DNA of 64,000 nucleotides, taken from Halobellus limi. Lineage in GTDB: Archaea > Halobacteriota > Halobacteria > Halobacteriales > Haloferacaceae. Where the stretch lies: assembly GCF_004799685.1 (NCBI RefSeq), contig NZ_CP031311.1, positions 248,001-312,000 of the forward strand, written 5' to 3'. Each line of letters starts with the position of its first letter. Position 1 is the stretch's first letter. Below the pieces are notes generated by a model. That model was not told the DNA's origin, ran no database searches, and saw nothing but the letters and a program-made list of their open reading frames with translations. The position numbers were made by a program, and so were the translations under genes. This document shows, piece after piece, positions 27,101 through 36,794 of this stretch.

Positions 27101-28384
27101 ATGAGTGCGTATCCACCGATCGGCGAGCAACTCGACGACCTCGAGGACGCTCGCACCGAGGGGCGGCGGAAGATGGACTGGGCGCTGCAACATATGCCCA
27201 TCCTGCAGGAACTCCGCGAGCAGTTCCGGGAGTCGAAGCCGCTCGAAGGGCAGACACTCGGGATGGCGATGCACGTCGAGGCGAAGACGGCGAACCTCGT
27301 TGAACTGCTCGCCCTCGGTGGCGCCGAGGTCGCGATCACGGGCTGTAACCCTCTCTCGACCCACGACGACGTGAGCGCGGCGCTCGATGCCAACGACCAC
27401 ATCACTTCCTACGCGAAGCGCGGCGTCGGCGACGACGACTACTACGCCGCCATCGAGTCCGTCGTCTCCCACGACCCGACGATCACCGTCGACGACGGGA
27501 TGGACATGGTCTACGCCATCCACGAGGACTACCCCGAACTCATCGACACCATCGTCGGCGGGGCCGAGGAGACGACGACGGGCGTCCACCGCCTGCGCGC
27601 GATGGACGACGACGGCGAGCTGAAGTATCCGGTGTTCGCCGTCAACGACACCCCGATGAAGCGGTTGTTCGACAACGTCCACGGGACCGGCGAGTCCTCG
27701 CTCTCGACCATCGCGATGACGACGAACCTCTCGTATGCGGGTAAAAACGTCGTCGTCGGCGGCTACGGCTACTGCGGGAAGGGCGTCGCGAAGAAGGCCG
27801 CCGGCCAGAACGCGAACGTGATCGTCACCGAGGTCGAACCCCGACGCGCGCTGGAGGCGCACATGGAGGGCTACGACGTGATGCCGATGAACGAGGCCGC
27901 CGAGGTCGGCGACGTCTTCGTCACGACGACTGGCAACCGCGACGTCATCACCCGCGAGGACTTCGCGGAGATGAAAGACGGCGCGCTGCTCGCGAACGCC
28001 GGGCACTTCGACATCGAGATCGACCTCGACGCGCTCTCCGACCTCGCGGTCGACGAGTACGAGGCGCGCGACGGCGTCCGCGCCTACGAGATGGCGGACG
28101 GCCGCCGCCTCAACGTCCTCGCCGAGGGGCGACTCGTCAACCTCGCCTCGCCCATCGCCCTGGGTCACCCCGTCGAGGTGATGGACCAGTCCTTCGGAAT
28201 CCAGGCGGTCTGCGTCCGCGAACTCGTCGAGCACGGCGACGAGTACGACGCCGGCGTCCACGACGTCCCCGACGAACTCGACAGAGAGGTCGCAGAGATC
28301 AAACTCGACGCCGAGGGCGTCGAGATCGATTCGCTCACCGACGCACAGGCCGAGTACATGGACAGCTGGAGCCACGGGACGTAG
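27101..28384 (+). CDS. ahcY: adenosylhomocysteinase (S-adenosylhomocysteine hydrolase)
   Basis: A 427-residue enzyme that reversibly splits S-adenosylhomocysteine to adenosine and homocysteine. It uses a bound NAD, whose site is GGYGYCGKGVA. Other blocks are NPLSTHDDV, DDGMDMV, GGAEETTTGVHRL and TTTGNRDVI. The archaeal type lacks the C-terminal tyrosine tail of eukaryotic enzymes but is otherwise of normal length. Homocysteine produced here feeds methionine synthesis, linking this gene with metX/metY. It converges with the GtrA gene. Confidence 0.96.
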   Translation: MSAYPPIGEQLDDLEDARTEGRRKMDWALQHMPILQELREQFRESKPLEGQTLGMAMHVEAKTANLVELLALGGAEVAITGCNPLSTHDDVSAALDANDHITSYAKRGVGDDDYYAAIESVVSHDPTITVDDGMDMVYAIHEDYPELIDTIVGGAEETTTGVHRLRAMDDDGELKYPVFAVNDTPMKRLFDNVHGTGESSLSTIAMTTNLSYAGKNVVVGGYGYCGKGVAKKAAGQNANVIVTEVEPRRALEAHMEGYDVMPMNEAAEVGDVFVTTTGNRDVITREDFAEMKDGALLANAGHFDIEIDLDALSDLAVDEYEARDGVRAYEMADGRRLNVLAEGRLVNLASPIALGHPVEVMDQSFGIQAVCVRELVEHGDEYDAGVHDVPDELDREVAEIKLDAEGVEIDSLTDAQAEYMDSWSHGT

Positions 28385-28478
28385 TCTCTCGACGTCTCGG
28401 CAGTCGGTGTGGTCCCCGGAGTGGCCGTAACGCGAGGTGTCTCCGCCGACGCGACTCGTCGGTCGTGCGCTCGGCCGC

Positions 28479-28904
28479 CTACTGCCCCCACGTCCACTTC
28501 GCATCGAGCACGTACCGGTAGATCCCGCTCACGAAGATCGCCACGGCGTTGGCGGCGAGATACAGGATCGACAGCGACTCGACCAGCAGGTACAGCACCG
28601 CGAGCTGGATGGGAATCGCCGTCCCGCGGACGACGTTCGTCTTGAGCAGTCCGTAGAGGTACTCGGCCGTCCCGGTGTTCTGCGTGGCCTCGAACGTCCA
28701 GGCGTTGTTGAGGACGTACGAGAGAACGATCGTGATCTCGATCGAGAACAGCGCGCCGAGGAGGTAGAACAGTCCGGCGACGTCGACAAAGAGCCACAGG
28801 AGCACCATCTGGATCCCGGCGGTGACCGCGCCGACGGCGACGAAGCGACGCAACTGAAGCGCGAGCGGACCGCTATGGAGGTTGCGAAGGAAGCTCCGGA
28901 GCAT
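28479..28904 (-). CDS. GtrA-like membrane protein
   Basis: A 141-residue protein with four membrane helices (FVAVGAVTAGIQMVLLWLF; LFYLLGALFSIEITIVLSYVLNNAWTF; ILYLAANAVAIFVSGIYRYVLDAKWTW). This is the GtrA pattern; such proteins are thought to help move lipid-linked sugars across the membrane. The gene starts 1 nt after the sulfatase stop, so the pair is an operon, probably in cell-surface glycan processing. The ATG at 28904 gives the typical family length. Confidence 0.88.
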   Translation of the reverse strand: MLRSFLRNLHSGPLALQLRRFVAVGAVTAGIQMVLLWLFVDVAGLFYLLGALFSIEITIVLSYVLNNAWTFEATQNTGTAEYLYGLLKTNVVRGTAIPIQLAVLYLLVESLSILYLAANAVAIFVSGIYRYVLDAKWTWGQ

Positions 28905-28905
28905 C

Positions 28906-30402
28906 TTATCGGTAGCCGAGCGCCTCCAGCCGCGCGCCGAGGTCCTCGTCGACGTCGCCGGCCGCCGCCGCGGCGTCGCCCTTCTCGCGGAGCAGTTCCG
29001 CGTGGGCGTCGACGATCGGTCGGAAGCGCCTGACGACCGCTCGGGCGTCGCCGTCGGCGCGGTCGGTCCGCGCGCCCCCGTCACCGTCGCCGTCGACGCG
29101 GTCGGTCCGTGCGCGCTCGTCGCCGTCGGAGCGGTCGTCCTGCTGGGTCGGATCGTCCGGGCGGTAGTACACCTCTTCGACTTCCTCGTCGACGTTTCGG
29201 ATGTACGTCCAGTCGCGGTCGCGGACGCTCACCAGCAGGTCCCCGTCGCCGAGCGACCGCGGGATCGGCTGGGCGGTCACGTCCTCGCCGCGGACGGTGA
29301 CGGAGACCACCGGTTCGTCGGCCGGTTCGTCGCCGTCGAGGACGGTCGACGCCAGCGAGTCGCCGGTCCACTCCTCGGGGGCGTCGATCCCGAGCAGCTC
29401 GGTCACCGTCGGCGGGATGGCGTCCAGGCCGACCTGCCGTTCGACCCGACGACCCTCCGCGCCCGGCACGTCGACGACGAACGGCACGTGGATCAGTTCG
29501 TCGTACAGTTTGGGGTAGTGTGCGAGGTGGCCGTGTTCCTGGAACTCCTCGCCGTGGTCGCCCGCCAGGACGACGGCCGTCTCGTCGTCGAGACCGTTGG
29601 CCGCGAGTTCGTCCAGCAGTCGGCCGATGCTGGCGTCGACCTGTCGAGCGGCCGCCTGATACAGCGTGCGGAGTTCGTCGAGGGTCCGCTCGTCGACCTC
29701 CCAGCCGAGGCCGGTCCGCGTGTGGGCGTGCAGCATCCGGTGGGTGCCCAAGATTCCGTCCGACACCTCCCGAATGTAGCGCGGCGCGGGCACGTACGGC
29801 GTGTGGGTGTCCATGTAGTGCACCCAGAGGAAGAACGGCTCCTCGGCCGCTTCGAGGAACTCGCCGGCGGCGTGTTCGACGTCGAACATCCGCGAGGTGT
29901 CCAGAAACGGTCGATCGTCGGTGTTGCCGGCGAGCCGCGACCGGACCCGTCGGATCGGCGACGCGGCCAACTGGAGCCACGCCTCGACCGTCGGGTGCGT
30001 CGCGAGGTAGCGGCTGTAGATGCTCGATCCGACGCTGGCGACGAACGGTTCGAACTCGTCGAAGCCGTCGTCGTACCCCCAGTGAGAGGTGAGAAACCCG
30101 TTCGCGGCGTTGAACCCGCCGGTCGCGACGCCCGCCTCGGAGACCGTCTCCGCGAGCGTCGCCACGGTCTCGACGCCGATCTCGCCGGAGTCGGCGAACA
30201 CCGGCCGCGACGCCAGGATCGAGGGGAAGGAAAAGGGCGTCCAGTTGCCGGTCGCGAACGCCCGCTCGAACACCGTTCCGCGGTCGGCGAGGTCGTCCAT
30301 CACCGGCGTGTGCCGGTCGTCGTCGTACGCGCCGATCGCGTCGGCTCTCAGCGAGTCGACGGTGACGAGGACGACGTTCGAAACGGGTGTATCTGTGTTC
30401 AT
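28906..30402 (-). CDS. sulfatase/alkaline-phosphatase superfamily hydrolase
   Basis: A 498-residue protein. The metal-site motif VTVDSLRAD at residues 13-21 and GDHGEEFQEHGHLAHYPKLYDELIHVPF in the C-terminal half define the superfamily. The position normally holding the formylglycine Cys/Ser (C/S-x-P-x-R) reads NWTPFSFPS, so Thr55 or Ser58 must serve and ordinary sulfatase maturation is not expected. No signal peptide or membrane helix is visible. A low-complexity tail with repeated RTDR-DGD units (about 457-475) is odd. It is coupled to the GtrA gene, so a surface-glycan role is inferred. Confidence 0.82.
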   Translation of the reverse strand: MNTDTPVSNVVLVTVDSLRADAIGAYDDDRHTPVMDDLADRGTVFERAFATGNWTPFSFPSILASRPVFADSGEIGVETVATLAETVSEAGVATGGFNAANGFLTSHWGYDDGFDEFEPFVASVGSSIYSRYLATHPTVEAWLQLAASPIRRVRSRLAGNTDDRPFLDTSRMFDVEHAAGEFLEAAEEPFFLWVHYMDTHTPYVPAPRYIREVSDGILGTHRMLHAHTRTGLGWEVDERTLDELRTLYQAAARQVDASIGRLLDELAANGLDDETAVVLAGDHGEEFQEHGHLAHYPKLYDELIHVPFVVDVPGAEGRRVERQVGLDAIPPTVTELLGIDAPEEWTGDSLASTVLDGDEPADEPVVSVTVRGEDVTAQPIPRSLGDGDLLVSVRDRDWTYIRNVDEEVEEVYYRPDDPTQQDDRSDGDERARTDRVDGDGDGGARTDRADGDARAVVRRFRPIVDAHAELLREKGDAAAAAGDVDEDLGARLEALGYR

Positions 30403-30662
30403 TTGCGTGTGCGCACTCGTTCGACGAGGACGCGACCGCCCACGGAACGACGTATTACCCGATTGATGGCATTTTGGACATATATACCCGCGGATTTATT
30501 TCGATCGGCCTGACAGACCGGTCTCGCGGGGCGAGACGCCACTTTCGGCGTTCTGCAGTATCGGTCGGAGACTCCGGTCTACTCGACGTCGGCGTCGTGC
30601 GGTCGCGCGAGTGAGGCCTCGGAAACGCTACTGTAATCAGTCGCAAACGCCACCGTCCGCGT

Positions 30663-31109
30663 ATGTCCTCGAATCGGAAGGGCGACCGCCGCGAGCGCGA
30701 ACTGGTCAACCGCCTCGACGAGGCCGGATTCGCGGTGATGCGTGCGCCCGCCTCCGGATCGGCGACCGAGCGGGAACTCCCGGACGTGCTCGCCGGCGAC
30801 GGCGACGTCTTCTACGCCATCGAGGCGAAGTCCAGTTCCGGCCGACCGATCTACCTCTCCGGCGAGGAGGTCGAGGCGCTGATCTACTTCGCGCAGAACT
30901 TCGGCGCGAAGGCCCGGATCGGCGTCCGGTTCGACCGCGAGGAGTGGTTCTTCTTCCACCCGGGCGACCTCCACGTGACCGACGGCGGCAACTACCGGGT
31001 CAAGAAGGAGAAAGCGCTCGCGGAGGGCGAGGACTTCGAGTCGTTCGTCGGCGGCCCCGGGCAGTCACGGCTGACCGACGTCGGTGACGTCGACGACGGC
31101 GTCGAGTAG
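30663..31109 (+). CDS. hjc: archaeal Holliday junction resolvase
   Basis: A 148-residue PD-(D/E)XK nuclease that cuts four-way DNA junctions. Catalytic residues are E13, D41 and the E54-x-K56 motif ([10 protein letters not shown]). [12 protein letters not shown] before D41 is the conserved beta-strand region. Length fits the family. It is convergent with and overlaps the 3' end of the SWIM gene by 45 nt. Confidence 0.93.
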   Translation: MSSNRKGDRRERELVNRLDEAGFAVMRAPASGSATERELPDVLAGDGDVFYAIEAKSSSGRPIYLSGEEVEALIYFAQNFGAKARIGVRFDREEWFFFHPGDLHVTDGGNYRVKKEKALAEGEDFESFVGGPGQSRLTDVGDVDDGVE

Positions 31110-31970
31110 CGGGGGCGTGTCGGCGGCGGCGTCTCGGTGACTGCCGATGCCGTCGTTTCCGACCCCGCTTTCGTCGCCGTCTTTGACTCCGCTTTCGCCG
31201 CCGTCTCCGATTCCCCTTTCGCCGCAGCCGCGCCGCTTCTCGGGCGCTCTGCTCTCGTCGAGGTGCTGCAGCCGCGAGGCCGGGAACAGATACCGTCGTC
31301 CCCCGTCGGCGTCGGCCGGCAGCGACTCCACGTAGACCGCCGCGAACACCGGCTCCTGCCCGCCGTAGGCCGCGTTCGTCTCGTATTCCGAGACCAGGCG
31401 TCCCTCGTCGGTCGGCGTCTCGTCGGCCCGCTCGCCGACGGCCTCGACGACCGCGAGGAGTGTTCCGGTCTCCCGATCGCGGACGAGGTCGCCGGGCGCG
31501 TGCTCGTGTCGCGCACAGAGCGCCGGCCCCCCGTCGTCGATCGGACCGAACGTCCGGCCGCCGCAGACGGCACAGACGCGCTCGCGCTCGTTCGGTCCGG
31601 GGACGTTCCCCGCCTCGATTTCGAGGCTCACGCGACGGATATGCTTGCAGCGAGCGCCGCGGATCGCACTGTCCGGGCAGGTACACGTCGTCCGCTCGGC
31701 GGCGACGACGTACGTCCCGCCGTCGCTCTCGACGACGTAGCGACCGTCCCGCAGCGGTCTGACTACCATCGGTTCGGCGCGTGCGCGGTACGCGCGGCCG
31801 TCGTATCCGTCGGCGGGGAAGGTACGGCCGCGTCCGTCGGTCGCAGTCGATCCGCGCCGATCGCCGGATGCGGTTCCGTCCGCAGGGCGGGCGTCGCGCG
31901 ACCGGTCGGGAGCGGTGTCGCTCGAAACGGCCGCTTTTCCTGACGCGGGTGGATTTCTGATGTGCGTCAT
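31065..31970 (-). CDS. SWIM zinc-finger protein
   Basis: The 301-residue protein has a disordered, Arg/Asp-rich head, then a SWIM finger: C96-x-C98...C108-x-H110 ([15 protein letters not shown]). A second cysteine pair, CAVC, comes with a nearby CARH. The C-terminal Gly/Asp-rich tail is low complexity. SWIM domains bind DNA or protein and occur in archaea as stand-alone proteins of unknown role. Its last 15 codons lie antisense over the hjc 3' end. The ATG at 31970 begins just before the disordered head and the true start could be further in. Confidence 0.75.
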   Translation of the reverse strand: MTHIRNPPASGKAAVSSDTAPDRSRDARPADGTASGDRRGSTATDGRGRTFPADGYDGRAYRARAEPMVVRPLRDGRYVVESDGGTYVVAAERTTCTCPDSAIRGARCKHIRRVSLEIEAGNVPGPNERERVCAVCGGRTFGPIDDGGPALCARHEHAPGDLVRDRETGTLLAVVEAVGERADETPTDEGRLVSEYETNAAYGGQEPVFAAVYVESLPADADGGRRYLFPASRLQHLDESRAPEKRRGCGERGIGDGGESGVKDGDESGVGNDGIGSHRDAAADTPPLLDAVVDVTDVGQP

Positions 31971-32127
31971 CGGAGGCTCTCCCGAGAGTGCGGTTCCGTC
32001 GCTGGGGGACCGCCTTCTCGTTACGTACGGTACGTGCTCGACGACCCTAAACCCTCGTTTCAGGTGGAGTTCGGCGGCGTCGCGTCGCATCGAAGCCCTT
32101 TTAGAACGTCCTCCGGAAGGCAGCGGT

Positions 32128-32322
32128 ATGGATATCGACGCGGCGATGCGCCGGAAGATCGTGGTCTCTATCGTCTCCGTCGGTGCGTTCTTCGCGCTCT
32201 TCGTCGGCATCGGTGTCACGTTCGGCCCGGACCTCGGCGACACCGGCGGCCTCGCGCTCGTCGGCGCGATCGCGCTTTTCGTCCTCGTGATGGCCGGCGT
32301 CGGCGTGATCCTGCAGGACTGA
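32128..32322 (+). CDS. 64-residue two-helix membrane protein
   Basis: MDIDAAMRRKIV is followed by a membrane helix (VSIVSVGAFFALFVGIGVTF), a short polar turn (GPDLGDTGG) and a second helix ending ILQD. Two-helix hairpins of this size are common in haloarchaea. It is divergent from the SWIM gene. Function is unknown. Confidence 0.7.
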   Translation: MDIDAAMRRKIVVSIVSVGAFFALFVGIGVTFGPDLGDTGGLALVGAIALFVLVMAGVGVILQD

Positions 32323-32395
32323 GTACCTCGAAATCACCCCCTGCCCCTTTCTCGCCGTCTCCGCCGCTTCGGACGTCCCCGAACGCTGTCGGTCG

Positions 32396-33562
32396 TTACT
32401 GTCCGTCCGCGGCGGTCTCACGCCAATCGCGGACGTCGCCGGCGTCCCCGAGCGCATCGGTGTAGTACGACAGCGGGTGCGAGATCGTCTCACAGCGCTC
32501 GTCGGGGTCGACGCAGGTGCCGTACGCCTTCATCGTCGAACACGACGGCGGCGGGTACTGCGTCCCGTCGCTCTCCGCGAGGTACTCGATACGCGTCTCG
32601 ATGCGCGCGCCGGTCTCGCTCTCGGCGTCGACGTCGAGGAGCGTCGTCACGTCGCCGCGGTCCATCCCGAGCGCCGCGAGGAAGGAGACGAGCGAGAACT
32701 CGGCGTGCTCCGAGAGCGCCTCGTCGCCGCGGGCGCGGCGGACGAGCGTCCGCATACACGGCGGAAACAGGGCCGGAACGACCGTGTCGACCCGCCGCGG
32801 ATCGACGGCGTCGTGGTCGTCGAGCAGGCCTCGGAGCTCCGAGACGGCCTCTTCCAGCGCCGCCGCGATGGCGTCGCCGCCGTCGGTGCCGCGAACCTCG
32901 AACGGGAGGCCCTCCGCCACGCGTCGCTCCACGGCCGCTTCGAGGAGCCGCGAGAGGTGGTCGGCGGGGACCCGGACCTCGCCGTCCGCGACCTCCCGGT
33001 TGGCCAGGCGCCAGCGCTCGCCCCAGTCGGCGTCGGCGAGGTCCAGATACGGGCCGATCCCGACCCAGTAGTGAGTGGGGCCGCGACCGCCGCGGCCGCT
33101 TCCGCTCGGCCCCGCGCTTCCCGTCGTCTCTCCACCCGGTCCGTCCCGCTCGGGGCGGACGGCGTCAGCGAGGTCGAAGTCCCGCAGGACTTCCTCCAGC
33201 GACGCGCGCCGCCGCCCCGTGCTCCGGATGTCGTCGTCGGCCGCGAAGTCCTCCTCGAACCGCTCGCGCGCCGTCGCGGCCTCCGCCGTGGCGTACTTCT
33301 CGACGGCCGCCGGCGTCTCGATCAGCGAGACGAGGATCCGCGCGATCGGATACGAGAGCAGCTTCTCCCTGTTGTCCCACCGCGAGGGGTCCTCGGGAGC
33401 GACGGTCCCCTCCATCAGCGCGCGTCTGACCCGCTCTGTGCCCCGCTCGACGGCCGGGGCGTCCTCGGCGATGAGCGCCGCCGGCGAGATGTCGGCCTCG
33501 CGGACGGCCTCGCGCGCCCCCCGGAAGAACGGATAGCGCGCGTAGAGCGGATCCATCGGCAT
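32396..33562 (-). CDS. priL: DNA primase large subunit
   Basis: A 388-residue archaeal PriL, the Fe-S subunit that supports primer synthesis with PriS. N-terminal YARYPFFRGAREAV is typical. The C-terminal cluster cysteines are C269 (FPPCMRTLV), C341 (PPPSCSTM), C350 (AYGTCVD) and C357 (DERC), matching the [4Fe-4S] set of PriL. A Gly/Arg-rich linker at about 140-165 (GPGGETTGSAGPSGSGRGGR) separates the two lobes. The start is MPMDPLYARYP or MDPLYARYP; the two ATGs are 6 nt apart. The priS partner is not in this window. Confidence 0.93.
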   Translation of the reverse strand: MPMDPLYARYPFFRGAREAVREADISPAALIAEDAPAVERGTERVRRALMEGTVAPEDPSRWDNREKLLSYPIARILVSLIETPAAVEKYATAEAATARERFEEDFAADDDIRSTGRRRASLEEVLRDFDLADAVRPERDGPGGETTGSAGPSGSGRGGRGPTHYWVGIGPYLDLADADWGERWRLANREVADGEVRVPADHLSRLLEAAVERRVAEGLPFEVRGTDGGDAIAAALEEAVSELRGLLDDHDAVDPRRVDTVVPALFPPCMRTLVRRARGDEALSEHAEFSLVSFLAALGMDRGDVTTLLDVDAESETGARIETRIEYLAESDGTQYPPPSCSTMKAYGTCVDPDERCETISHPLSYYTDALGDAGDVRDWRETAADGQ

Positions 33563-33730
33563 CGCCCTCCTCTTTCCCCTGCCGCCGAATAAACACGACG
33601 ATCAAGCGACTCGCGCCGATCGGACGTCCCCGAGCGTCCGATCCGCCGGCCGCAGCACCGTCTTCCCCTCGACGTCGCCGCCGACCGCGACACCGTATCA
33701 TCTAAGACGGCCCCGCTCCTCTCTCTCCCC

Positions 33731-34321
33731 GTGCCGCAGTTCGACTACCCGTGCCCCGACTGCCGGGCCACGAACAGCCTCCACGACGCCGACTGCGAGT
33801 TCGAGGGGACGCCCTGGCCGGAGGTGGAAAAGGCCTACACCGACATCGTGGCCCGTCTCACGGCCGCGCCGACCGAGGAGTCGGAACTGTACGACGCCGT
33901 CGACGGCGAGTGGGGCGCGCTCCACCGGGCGGCGCTCGAACGCCTGAAGCGCGACGAGCGGGTCACGGAGGGCAACGACGTGCTCCGCCTTCGCACGTCC
34001 GAGGAGTTCCGCGAGGAGGTGTCGGAGCCGACCCGCGAGCCGATGCGCACCATCTACCGCAACGGGAGCGTCCCCGGCTGTCACGACAACGCGGTTTTCG
34101 CGATGATCGCGTGGTACGAGATGGTCGGCCTCTCGTGGTCGGAGACGCGCGAGAACGTTATCGAGTGGCTCCGCGATAGCGGCGCGTGGGCCCGCGGCGG
34201 GTTCGAGGAGCCCTCGCCCGAGGCGCTCGTCGACGCGAAGCGCCACGTCTACGAGGCGGGCTACGGGTGGAAGGAGAAGGCCGAGGCGGCCAAGCGCGTG
34301 ATCGATCGGCACCGCGGCTGA
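33731..34321 (+). CDS. zinc-knuckle protein of unknown function (DUF7474-like)
   Basis: A 196-residue protein starting on GTG (MPQFDYPCPDCRATNSLHDADCEF): CPDC plus a third Cys with a nearby His makes a zinc knuckle. A helical region follows, and the C-terminal half has a repeated small-helix pattern (VIEWLRDSGAWARGGF). Homologues are haloarchaeal. The start is supported by absence of an earlier start in a sensible context. Function is unknown. Confidence 0.78.
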   Translation: MPQFDYPCPDCRATNSLHDADCEFEGTPWPEVEKAYTDIVARLTAAPTEESELYDAVDGEWGALHRAALERLKRDERVTEGNDVLRLRTSEEFREEVSEPTREPMRTIYRNGSVPGCHDNAVFAMIAWYEMVGLSWSETRENVIEWLRDSGAWARGGFEEPSPEALVDAKRHVYEAGYGWKEKAEAAKRVIDRHRG

Positions 34322-34417
34322 GCGATCGGACGCGCCTTGCCGTCGTCTCTGTCGGTGTCGTGATTCTCCCCGGCAGCTACGCCGCAGCGTTATCCCTCTG
34401 GGACCCGTGGTAACGCT

Positions 34418-35956
34418 ATGCATTCGACGCCCGTGCGGCGCGGCGCAGTGGGCGCCGCCGTCGGTACCGTGTGGCTCGCCGGACTGTACGTTGCCGCCCC
34501 GCTCGTCGGCGGGTTCGCTCCCGTCGCCCTCGCGGAGGCCATCATCGTCCGCTCGCCGGGGTGGCTGTCGACGCTGGCTGTCGGCCTCCTGGGGTTCTCC
34601 GCGAAGCCGGTGCTTCTGGGATCGGTGCTCGTCGGGATCGCCGCCCTCTCGGCGGTCGCGCGGATCGTCTGGCCGCGGGTCCGGCCGGAGACGCCGCTCC
34701 TGGCCGGCGTTCTGGGGGTGGGTGCGACTGCGGCCGTCTTCCTCGCCGCCGGAGCACCCCCCTCGCCCGGAGCGGTCCTCGGCGTCGCCGTCGCCGTCAC
34801 GCCGCCGTATCTCGCGGACCGACTGCTCTCGACGGCGAGGACCTCTTCCGAACCGGACCGCCGACGGTTCCTCCGACGGGTCGGCTCCGTCGCGCTCGTC
34901 GGCACAGGATCGCTCGTCGGTCTGCGCGCGGCCTTCGACCGATTCGCGGGTGGGAGCGGTCGCGGCGGGGCCGGGGGTGACGTCGCGGACGACGTCGAGA
35001 CGAACGACGGCGGTGCCGACGCCGGAGGAACGTCGCAGTCGACCGCCGGTCCCGGCGATCCCCGGTTCGACTTCGCGGGGATGCCGGCGGCGGTCACGCC
35101 CGCTGAAGACCACTACGTCGTCGACATCAACATCCGACCGCCGGACGTCGATTCCGACTCGTGGAGCCTCGACGTCGACGGCGCGGTCGAGAGCCCCTAC
35201 GGCCTGAGCTACGACGAGTTGCGCGCACACGACGCGAGCGTCGAGCAGATCATGACGATGGTCTGCGTCTCGAACACCGTCGGCGGCGACCTCGTCGGGA
35301 CGCCCCGCTGGACGGGCGTCCAACTGTCGGATCTGGTGGCCGACGCCGATCCCGTCGACGGGGCGGTCGACGTCGTCACCCACGCCGCCGACGGGTACAG
35401 CGAGGCGGTCCCGCTCGACATCGTCGAGCGCGAGGACATCCTGATCGCCTACGAGATGGGATCGGGGCCGCTCCCGACCGAACACGGTTTTCCCGCCAGG
35501 TTGCTCGTCCCCGGGCGGTACGGGATGAAGATGACCAAGTGGATCACGAGAATCGAGGTCTCGACCGCGGACCACGAGGCCTACTGGGAGTCCCGCGGGT
35601 GGGACGAGGAGGCGGTCGTCAACACGATGTCGTACGTCCGCGGCGCCGAACGCGACGGCGATCGGGTCACCGTCGGGGGCGTCGCCTTCGGCGGCCTGGA
35701 GACCGGCGTCGAGGAGATCGCCGCCGTGGAGGTCAGCGTCGACGGCGGCGACTCCTGGCGCGAGGCCGAGTTGGAGGCGCCGATCGCGCCCCACGCGTGG
35801 CGGCGGTGGCGGCACGCCTTCGACGCGCCCGACCGCTCGGAGTTCGAGGTCGTCGTCCGCGCGATCACTCGGGAGGGCGAAGTACAGACCGAAGAACGGA
35901 GTTCGCCCCGTCCGAGCGGGGCGACGGGGTGGCACCGTCGGTCTATTCGCGTCTGA
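34418..35956 (+). CDS. membrane-anchored sulfite-oxidase-like molybdopterin oxidoreductase
   Basis: A 512-residue protein: about four membrane helices (residues 8-140), a linker with RRRFLRRVGSVALVG, then the oxidoreductase molybdopterin-binding fold (about 205-400). The molybdenum cysteine is at about residue 283 (MVCVSNTVGG), and the Mo-co dimerisation domain (VEVSVDGGDSWREAEL) lies at the C-terminus. This is the layout of YedY/SUOX-like enzymes; substrates may be sulfite, sulfoxides or protein methionine sulfoxide. It lies 5 kb upstream of the TsdA-like cytochrome on the same strand, so a combined sulfur-oxyanion role is possible. That link is inference. Confidence 0.85.
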   Translation: MHSTPVRRGAVGAAVGTVWLAGLYVAAPLVGGFAPVALAEAIIVRSPGWLSTLAVGLLGFSAKPVLLGSVLVGIAALSAVARIVWPRVRPETPLLAGVLGVGATAAVFLAAGAPPSPGAVLGVAVAVTPPYLADRLLSTARTSSEPDRRRFLRRVGSVALVGTGSLVGLRAAFDRFAGGSGRGGAGGDVADDVETNDGGADAGGTSQSTAGPGDPRFDFAGMPAAVTPAEDHYVVDINIRPPDVDSDSWSLDVDGAVESPYGLSYDELRAHDASVEQIMTMVCVSNTVGGDLVGTPRWTGVQLSDLVADADPVDGAVDVVTHAADGYSEAVPLDIVEREDILIAYEMGSGPLPTEHGFPARLLVPGRYGMKMTKWITRIEVSTADHEAYWESRGWDEEAVVNTMSYVRGAERDGDRVTVGGVAFGGLETGVEEIAAVEVSVDGGDSWREAELEAPIAPHAWRRWRHAFDAPDRSEFEVVVRAITREGEVQTEERSSPRPSGATGWHRRSIRV

Positions 35957-35982
35957 CGGACCGATACGCGAAGAACGGCGAC

Positions 35983-36726
35983 CTAGTCGCTCTGGATCCG
36001 CGGCGCGAGCATGTACGTGACGTTGCCCTGCCCCTCCGCGACCGCGTAGTGGATCTTCACCGGGAACTCCTCGCCGAGTTCGACGGTGACCTCGGCGGCC
36101 TTCGGGATCGCCTTGTTCATGTCCTTCAGGTAGTCCAGCGAGAACAGCGAGTCGGCGGTGCCGGCCGTGAGCGCGATGAGGTCGTCGGCGTCGAGCTCGA
36201 AGTCGACGTCGTCGGTGTCGCCCTCGGCCTGAATGTGGAACGCCTCGTCGTCGGCGTCGACGCGGAGGCGGACGTGATCGGAGACCATGTCCGCGGCCTT
36301 GATCCCGCGGTCGAGCTGTGCGCCCTCGAGGACGATCTCGGCCGCCAGGTCGAGGTCCGGAATGTCGGGCTCCTGGCGGATCGAGTCGGGGTCGATGAGA
36401 GCGAGCGTCGAGGAGAGGCCGTCCATCCGGATGTTGAGCTTACGGGTCTCCTCGTCGAGTTCCAGTTCGACGAGTTCGTCTCCCGAGGCCATCCCGACGA
36501 AGTCTTCGAGTTTCGCGAGGTTGACGCCGATGACGCCCCCGTCGGCCTCGTAGGACTCGAAGGCGGCGGCGTCCAGCGAGAGATCGACCATGCCGACGTT
36601 CGCGGGGTCGACGGCGCGGATCGACAGTTCGTCCTCGTTCAGTCGGATCTTGCACTCGTCGACCAGCACGCTCACCGAATCGAGCGCGTCCTGGAGCGTA
36701 GACGCGCTCACGATGGCCTTGAACAT
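35983..36726 (-). CDS. pcn: DNA polymerase sliding clamp (PCNA)
   Basis: A 247-residue sliding clamp subunit. The segments [43 protein letters not shown] and a C-terminal APRIQSD read as a complete archaeal PCNA. It forms a trimeric ring that tethers DNA polymerase, Fen1 and ligase. TATA-like TTTTTAA about 25 nt upstream fits leaderless transcription. The neighbouring genes are not replication genes, but PriL, Hjc and Orc1/Cdc6 lie in the same window. Confidence 0.97.
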   Translation of the reverse strand: MFKAIVSASTLQDALDSVSVLVDECKIRLNEDELSIRAVDPANVGMVDLSLDAAAFESYEADGGVIGVNLAKLEDFVGMASGDELVELELDEETRKLNIRMDGLSSTLALIDPDSIRQEPDIPDLDLAAEIVLEGAQLDRGIKAADMVSDHVRLRVDADDEAFHIQAEGDTDDVDFELDADDLIALTAGTADSLFSLDYLKDMNKAIPKAAEVTVELGEEFPVKIHYAVAEGQGNVTYMLAPRIQSD

Positions 36727-36750
36727 ATGAACGCTGCTACGACAGCGGGC

Positions 36751-36757
36751 TTAAAAA
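36751..36757 (-). promoter_or_regulatory. TATA box of the PCNA gene
   Basis: On the minus strand TTTTTAA sits 25 nt before the ATG at 36726, inside an A/T-rich stretch that continues to about 36775. Confidence 0.6.
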
Positions 36758-36794
36758 TACTCCTGATTTTTCTCTTGCGCGCGCGACGGAGACG

